From: Argopecten irradians
Taxonomy: Eukaryota > Mollusca > Bivalvia > Pectinida > Pectinidae
Direction: 5' to 3'
Length of the DNA stretch: 64,000 nucleotides
Assembly (NCBI RefSeq): GCF_041381155.1
Contig: NC_091134.1
Location: forward strand, 31,749,540-31,813,539
Both the position numbers and the translations under genes were made by a program. Of this stretch, positions 60,231 to 64,000 are shown in pieces. Each line of letters starts with the position of its first letter. Position 1 is the stretch's first letter. Under the pieces are notes generated by a model. That model saw only the letters and a program-made list of their open reading frames with translations, had not been told where the DNA came from and searched no databases.

Positions 60231-60630
60231 AATGCACTGTTAATAAGTAATAGGTGTGGCGGCAACATTGGAAAATGGCCGCCATGACGTCATAGACTAT
60301 TTTTTAAATGGCCCGGGTCCTAAAATGTTTCCTTTTGTTGTTTTCTTGATGTCAAATCAAATAATTTCAATTAAAATTTCAAAATATTTATAATAACTAT
60401 GACTTGATGCTAAGATACGTGTATTCTCGATATGTTTCATGCTTTTATCAAAATTGCAGTATTTTACCACTTTACTGCACGAATCCGAGTTTTTTAACAT
60501 TAGATACATATAAATGTATATGTACAAAGATTTATAGTTTCATATCGGGAAAACCCGATTTAAGGGATATATGATTCATCAGACGGACCTCAATTTATTT
60601 GTATGTTAATTGATAAATTGGCGGATATTC

Positions 60631-61660
60631 CTGCCATCATCAGATGGTGGGCTATTCAAATCGCTTTTTGTGCGTGGTCCGTCGTCCGTCCGTCCGTCCG
60701 TCCTTCCGTCCGTTAACATTTCTTGTTACCGCTATTTCTCAGACAGGACTGAAGGGATCTTTCTCAAATTTCATATGTAGGTTCCCCTAGGGCCCTAGTT
60801 GTGCATATTGCATTTTGGGACCGATAGGTCAACAAGATGGCCGCCAGGCCGCCATCTTGGATTTTGGTAGTTAAAGTTTGTTACCGCTATTTCTCAGAAA
60901 GTACTGAAGGGATCTCTCAAATTTCATATGTAGGTTCCCCTAGGACCCTAGTTGTGCATATTGCATTTTGGGACTGATCGGTCAACAAGATGGCCGCCAG
61001 GCTGCCATCTTGGATTTTGATAGTTAAAGTTTATTACCGCTATTTCTAAGAAAATAATGAAGGGATCTCTCTCAAATTTCTTATGCAGTTCCCTTAGGTC
61101 CCTAGTTACGCATATTACATATAAGGATTGATCGGTCAACAAGATGGCCGATAGGCCACCAAATTGGATTTTGAAATTGAAGTTTGTTACCGCTATTTCT
61201 CAGAAATTACTGAAGGGATCTGTCTCAAATGTCATATCATGTGCAGGGGTCTTGTTGTGCATATTGGAATTTGCATTTTAGGACTGATCCGTCAACAAGA
61301 TGGCCGACAGGCCACCATCTTGGATTTTGATAATTGAAGTTTGTTACCGCTATTTCTCAGAAAGTACTAAAGCGATATGTCTCACATTTTTTATGTAGGT
61401 TCCCTTAGGACTTAAGTTGTAAATATTGCATTTTCGAACCAATCGGTCAACAAGATGACCGACAGGTAACCATCTTGGATTTTGATAATTGAAGTTTATT
61501 AGTGTTATATATCTCAGAAAGTACTGAAAGATTCTTTCTCAAATTTCATATGTAGTAATACGAAGTAAAAGTTTGAAAAGCAGAGAAAAGATCCCTCTTT
61601 CCATTATCAGACGTAGATCATTCTTTGGTGGGCGCCAAGATCCCTCTGGGATCTCTTGTA
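60631..61660 (+). mobile_element. Repeat with GTCC microsatellite and six 155-base units
   Basis: The start hairpin (CCATCATCAGATGGTGG) is followed by (GTCC)n. Units beginning GTTACCGCTATTTCTCAG or a variant lie at 60725, 60880, 61033, 61186, 61342 and 61497 (spacing 153-156). It ends GGGCGCCAAGATCCCTCTGG then GATCTCTTGT. Longest copy in the window of the 26131-26694 family. Confidence 0.75.
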
Positions 61661-62348
61661 AACTCATACTTGTCATAAACACCAAATGGGACAAATATTG
61701 AGCTACGAAAATAACAGTTAAGTATGTGAAGATTAAAGTTTCTGTCTGGAGGTTCTATCGAAGGATAATATTGAGAAGGACTTCCGCACTCCATTCCAAA
61801 TATAGATAATCTGCTCAACTTTATCCATCGATAGAACCACCAGAAAGATGCTTCATTTTTTTAAATTACAGCCGTACATGGTTCATTTCAGAATTCACAT
61901 ATCATATGAAATAGAATTGAATAAAAAAACACATAAGATGTTATTAAAATCAATCCTTCTCTTCAACTACTTCAATTACTTGCAGTAAACTGACATGTAT
62001 ACTTTGTCAAGATATAAAGTGTCTAATTGCTTCAATTGTCTAGGAGTAACTTGACGGCTGATATTGGCCAAGAAAAAAATACTTAGAGCACAGGTGAAAA
62101 AAAAACATTCCCATCACAAGTCTGATGGTTTGACTTGTCAATTGAGGTTTAAGAACATATACATACTTCTGTAACAACAGTTATCACTTTGAATTCAATC
62201 GACCACGTCCAAGGCAACAGCGGGGATGATAAATAGATCGAGATATGAAATTAATAAAATAAAAATAATACTAAGCTATAATTTAATTTTAAAAAAAGAT
62301 ATAATAATATTACATATATTTTGTAACATAATGATAATGTACACTTAC

Positions 62349-62456
62349 TTGGAAGTGTCGTTTGCCGGAACCTCCTTCCTCGTACGCAGATCGTGCATGC
62401 AACATTCTCCTATTGTTGAATGCAATCACCTCCCCTGGTTTCAGTTTGGTGTCTAT
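62349..62456 (-). CDS. BBOX1: Gamma-butyrobetaine dioxygenase exon with iron-binding His
   Basis: On the minus strand TTTCATCAG|ATAGACAC to CACTTCCAA|GTAAGT, 108 bases, phase 0 both ends. It encodes IDTKLKPGEVIAFNNRRMLH then ARSAYEEGGSGKRHFQ. Human BBOX1 has FKMNPGDVITFDNWRLLHGRRSYEAGTEISRHLE at this place. The His of MLHAR is the distal iron ligand of the 2-oxoglutarate dioxygenase fold. BBOX1 carries out the last step of carnitine synthesis. The paralogue TMLHE is less similar here. The last exons (human GAYADWD onward) were not found in the window. Confidence 0.85.
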
Positions 62457-62712
62457 CTGATGAAACGGGGATAATTAGGTTAATTCGCTTAAGTGACAGT
62501 GATTAATAGATATTTAATTAGCCTCAGAAATGTATTCATAAACTTTGTTTTCGCGCGCGCAAAAAATACACTCGAAAAACCAACGAATTCATGACGTCAC
62601 AATAGAGACGTCGACCTTGCGTATTGATTTAGAAAAAATAATCCATTGTAAAATCAATAGAATCGTTCATTTTAACTATTTTATGTTATAAAGTTGTCTG
62701 AAAATTAATTAT

Positions 62713-62871
62713 GAGCATTGATGTAACTATTTCTTAACTTCATAGAAGTTTTAAATAAATGTTGTTTGCAATTTTTTTGTGAGAATCAGCTACGCAGATT
62801 CACACAGTTTGCAAACAAAATTTCTTTCAAACTTCTATGAAGTTAAAACATAGTAACATCAATGCTTAAAT
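62713..62871. repeat. Foldback with about 40-base arms in BBOX1 intron
   Basis: AGCATTGATGTAACTATTTC, then TTAACTTCATAGAAGTTT, is mirrored by AAACTTCTATGAAGTTAA, then AACATAGTAACATCAATGCT. A second hairpin (GTGAGAATC/GATTCACAC) sits in the centre. Related to 39970-40095. Confidence 0.75.
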
Positions 62872-62953
62872 GAATATATTCATAAACGTGCAACAACTAG
62901 ATTACCACCAAGATATTTGCAATATAAATACCAATACAAATATATATACTAAC

Positions 62954-63022
62954 TGCATCCTCAGAAAATTCCACTGCCCTCCCCAAAAGCTGGTAGGCAT
63001 TATAAAATTCCTCGACGTCTTC
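62954..63022 (-). CDS. BBOX1: Gamma-butyrobetaine dioxygenase, penultimate exon seen
   Basis: On the minus strand ATTACAG|GAAGACG to GAGGATGCA|GTTAGT, 69 bases. It encodes EDVEEFYNAYQLLGRAVEFS then EDA, matching human VERVQPFYAALKEFVDLMNS. Phase 0 on both sides joins it to 63912-63965 and 62349-62456. Confidence 0.78.
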
Positions 63023-63057
63023 CTGTAATATTCATGTAAATAGAGGTGTAGCGAATC

Positions 63058-63108
63058 CTGTCTATAAAGGACAGCAAAGGGACATAGCAAAATGTCCTTT
63101 ATAGACAG
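63058..63108. repeat. Perfect 16-base hairpin arms
   Basis: CTGTCTATAAAGGACA (63058-63073) and TGTCCTTTATAGACAG (63093-63108) are exact complements with a 19-base loop, 36 bases upstream of the BBOX1 exon on its strand. Confidence 0.85.
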
Positions 63109-63654
63109 ATGTTCTGAATACAGAAGACAGTTATATCCTTTGGACGACCGTAACGTATAAATGTGTAATTAGGAATTGCGTTAGTCCCACGAGCAGGTTT
63201 CTTCCTCAGATGACTCGTGCGCGGTGAACTTTAGGTGACTTCCGGTGAAGTTTTTTCTTCTTTTCCGTGAGTATTGTTTTTGTTATCTTCGTGAAAATAA
63301 CACCGAACCGAAATCTAGATGCAAATTGCTTTCATAAATGGCATTTGTTATAACCTATCAAATTTAAGCCAGGTTCGAATGCTGCCGGCCGTCGAAAGGG
63401 TATAGAACATTGCACCAAATGACACTCGTTACATTATATAATTATCGTAATGCTATCGTCGTAGTGATTTTTTTGAGGCACTAACGCAAGGTGGAGTAGA
63501 AGTTTTGAGTCGGGGAGCTTTCCGCCCTTTACGTATATAGTACAATGTAGATTATGATTTTTACTGATTTTTTATCTAGACCTCTAAAACGTCTTAAAAT
63601 TGTCTATGGTCACTATATGGTAATTATATACAGGTTAAGAGTTATTGGTTCTAT

Positions 63655-63726
63655 AGTGATCTTGCGATAATCCGGACGCCGATATAAGCTGATGACATAA
63701 ATATCCGGATTATCGAGGGTTCACTG
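63655..63726. mobile_element. Very short Tigger-like MITE remnant
   Basis: The right end read in reverse is CAGTGAACCCTCGATAATCC, and the left end AGTGATCTTGCGATAATCCG matches it as an inverted repeat. It lies in the BBOX1 intron. Confidence 0.45.
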
Positions 63727-63911
63727 TACATGTCTGTTTAACATAACCGGTATCCATAACTTTGAAAATATATTGACAAAGTTGCATATCAGTTATCTTG
63801 TACTTATCGCTAAATGGTTATATTAATTGTTAAAAACTATATTAAACATAAGTTAATTAGATGTTTCAAAATAGACAGCCACAAATGTATTTAAACAATT
63901 ATAATACTCAC

Positions 63912-63965
63912 CTCTGGAACTTCCAATGGGGCGTGCATGTATGTATGCCATACTACCGATATTAC
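63912..63965 (-). CDS. BBOX1: Gamma-butyrobetaine dioxygenase, exon at right edge
   Basis: On the minus strand TTGTGTAG|GTAATATC to GTTCCAGAG|GTGAGT, 54 bases. It encodes VISVVWHTYMHAPLEVPE, in line with human VVRINFNNATRDTIFDVPVE. Earlier exons, with the first two iron ligands, lie beyond the right edge. Confidence 0.65.
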
Positions 63966-64000
63966 CTACACAATGTAAATTCATTGTATCATGAAAACGT

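Overview
The window is animal nuclear DNA, AT-rich, with small exons in long introns, GT-AG splice sites, and dense transposon and satellite content. The repeat families point to a bivalve mollusc: SINE-like elements with (CAAA)n tails, elements with a GTCC tetranucleotide run and about 155-base internal units, and LINE pieces of Jockey/CR1 type. I cannot name the species from sequence alone.

Five host loci can be supported. (1) At 636-1006 (minus) is a 5' coding exon of a secreted coiled-coil protein whose remainder lies off the left edge. (2) At 14387-27542 (plus) is an HDAC8-type histone deacetylase in about ten exons. All catalytic residues are present, and a disordered N-terminal extension of about 249 residues precedes the enzyme. 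(3) At 30199-32764 (minus) is a PLAC8/cornifelin-family gene. (4) At 51634-54427 (plus) is a membrane-anchored carbohydrate sulfotransferase (CHST8-14 type) with an in-frame TAG at its PAPS-binding loop. A broken reverse-strand paralogue fragment lies at 45654-46040, with a decayed tandem array of the same exon border at about 47090-49910. (5) At 62349-63965 (minus) are three exons of a gamma-butyrobetaine dioxygenase (BBOX1, carnitine synthesis). Two more possible minus-strand exons, at 6852-6991 and 10430-10894, are not recognised. The five loci are not obviously related in function; this is ordinary eukaryotic gene order.

The most unusual structures sit at splice borders. HDAC8 exon 8 is followed at once by about 50 tandem copies (unit about 32 bases, 23543-25231) of its own exon end plus 5' splice site. 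Each copy also forms a short stem that pairs the donor. In the PLAC8-like gene a 51-base minisatellite (30267-31480) begins just upstream of the last exon's acceptor, and on the gene strand each unit carries an acceptor-like pyrimidine tract plus CTAG. A third repeat begins 8 bases after the HDAC8 exon 2 donor.

Layout: 1-14 kb, mostly gene-poor with MITEs, a near-perfect palindrome and a GC-palindrome array; 14-28 kb, HDAC8, with a compound repeat and a tRNA-bearing TRIM in intron 2; 28-33 kb, repeats and the PLAC8-like gene; 33-45 kb, SINEs, nested LINE remnants and MITEs; 45-55 kb, sulfotransferase locus and its exon-derived array; 55-62 kb, LINE piece and repeats; 62-64 kb, BBOX1.
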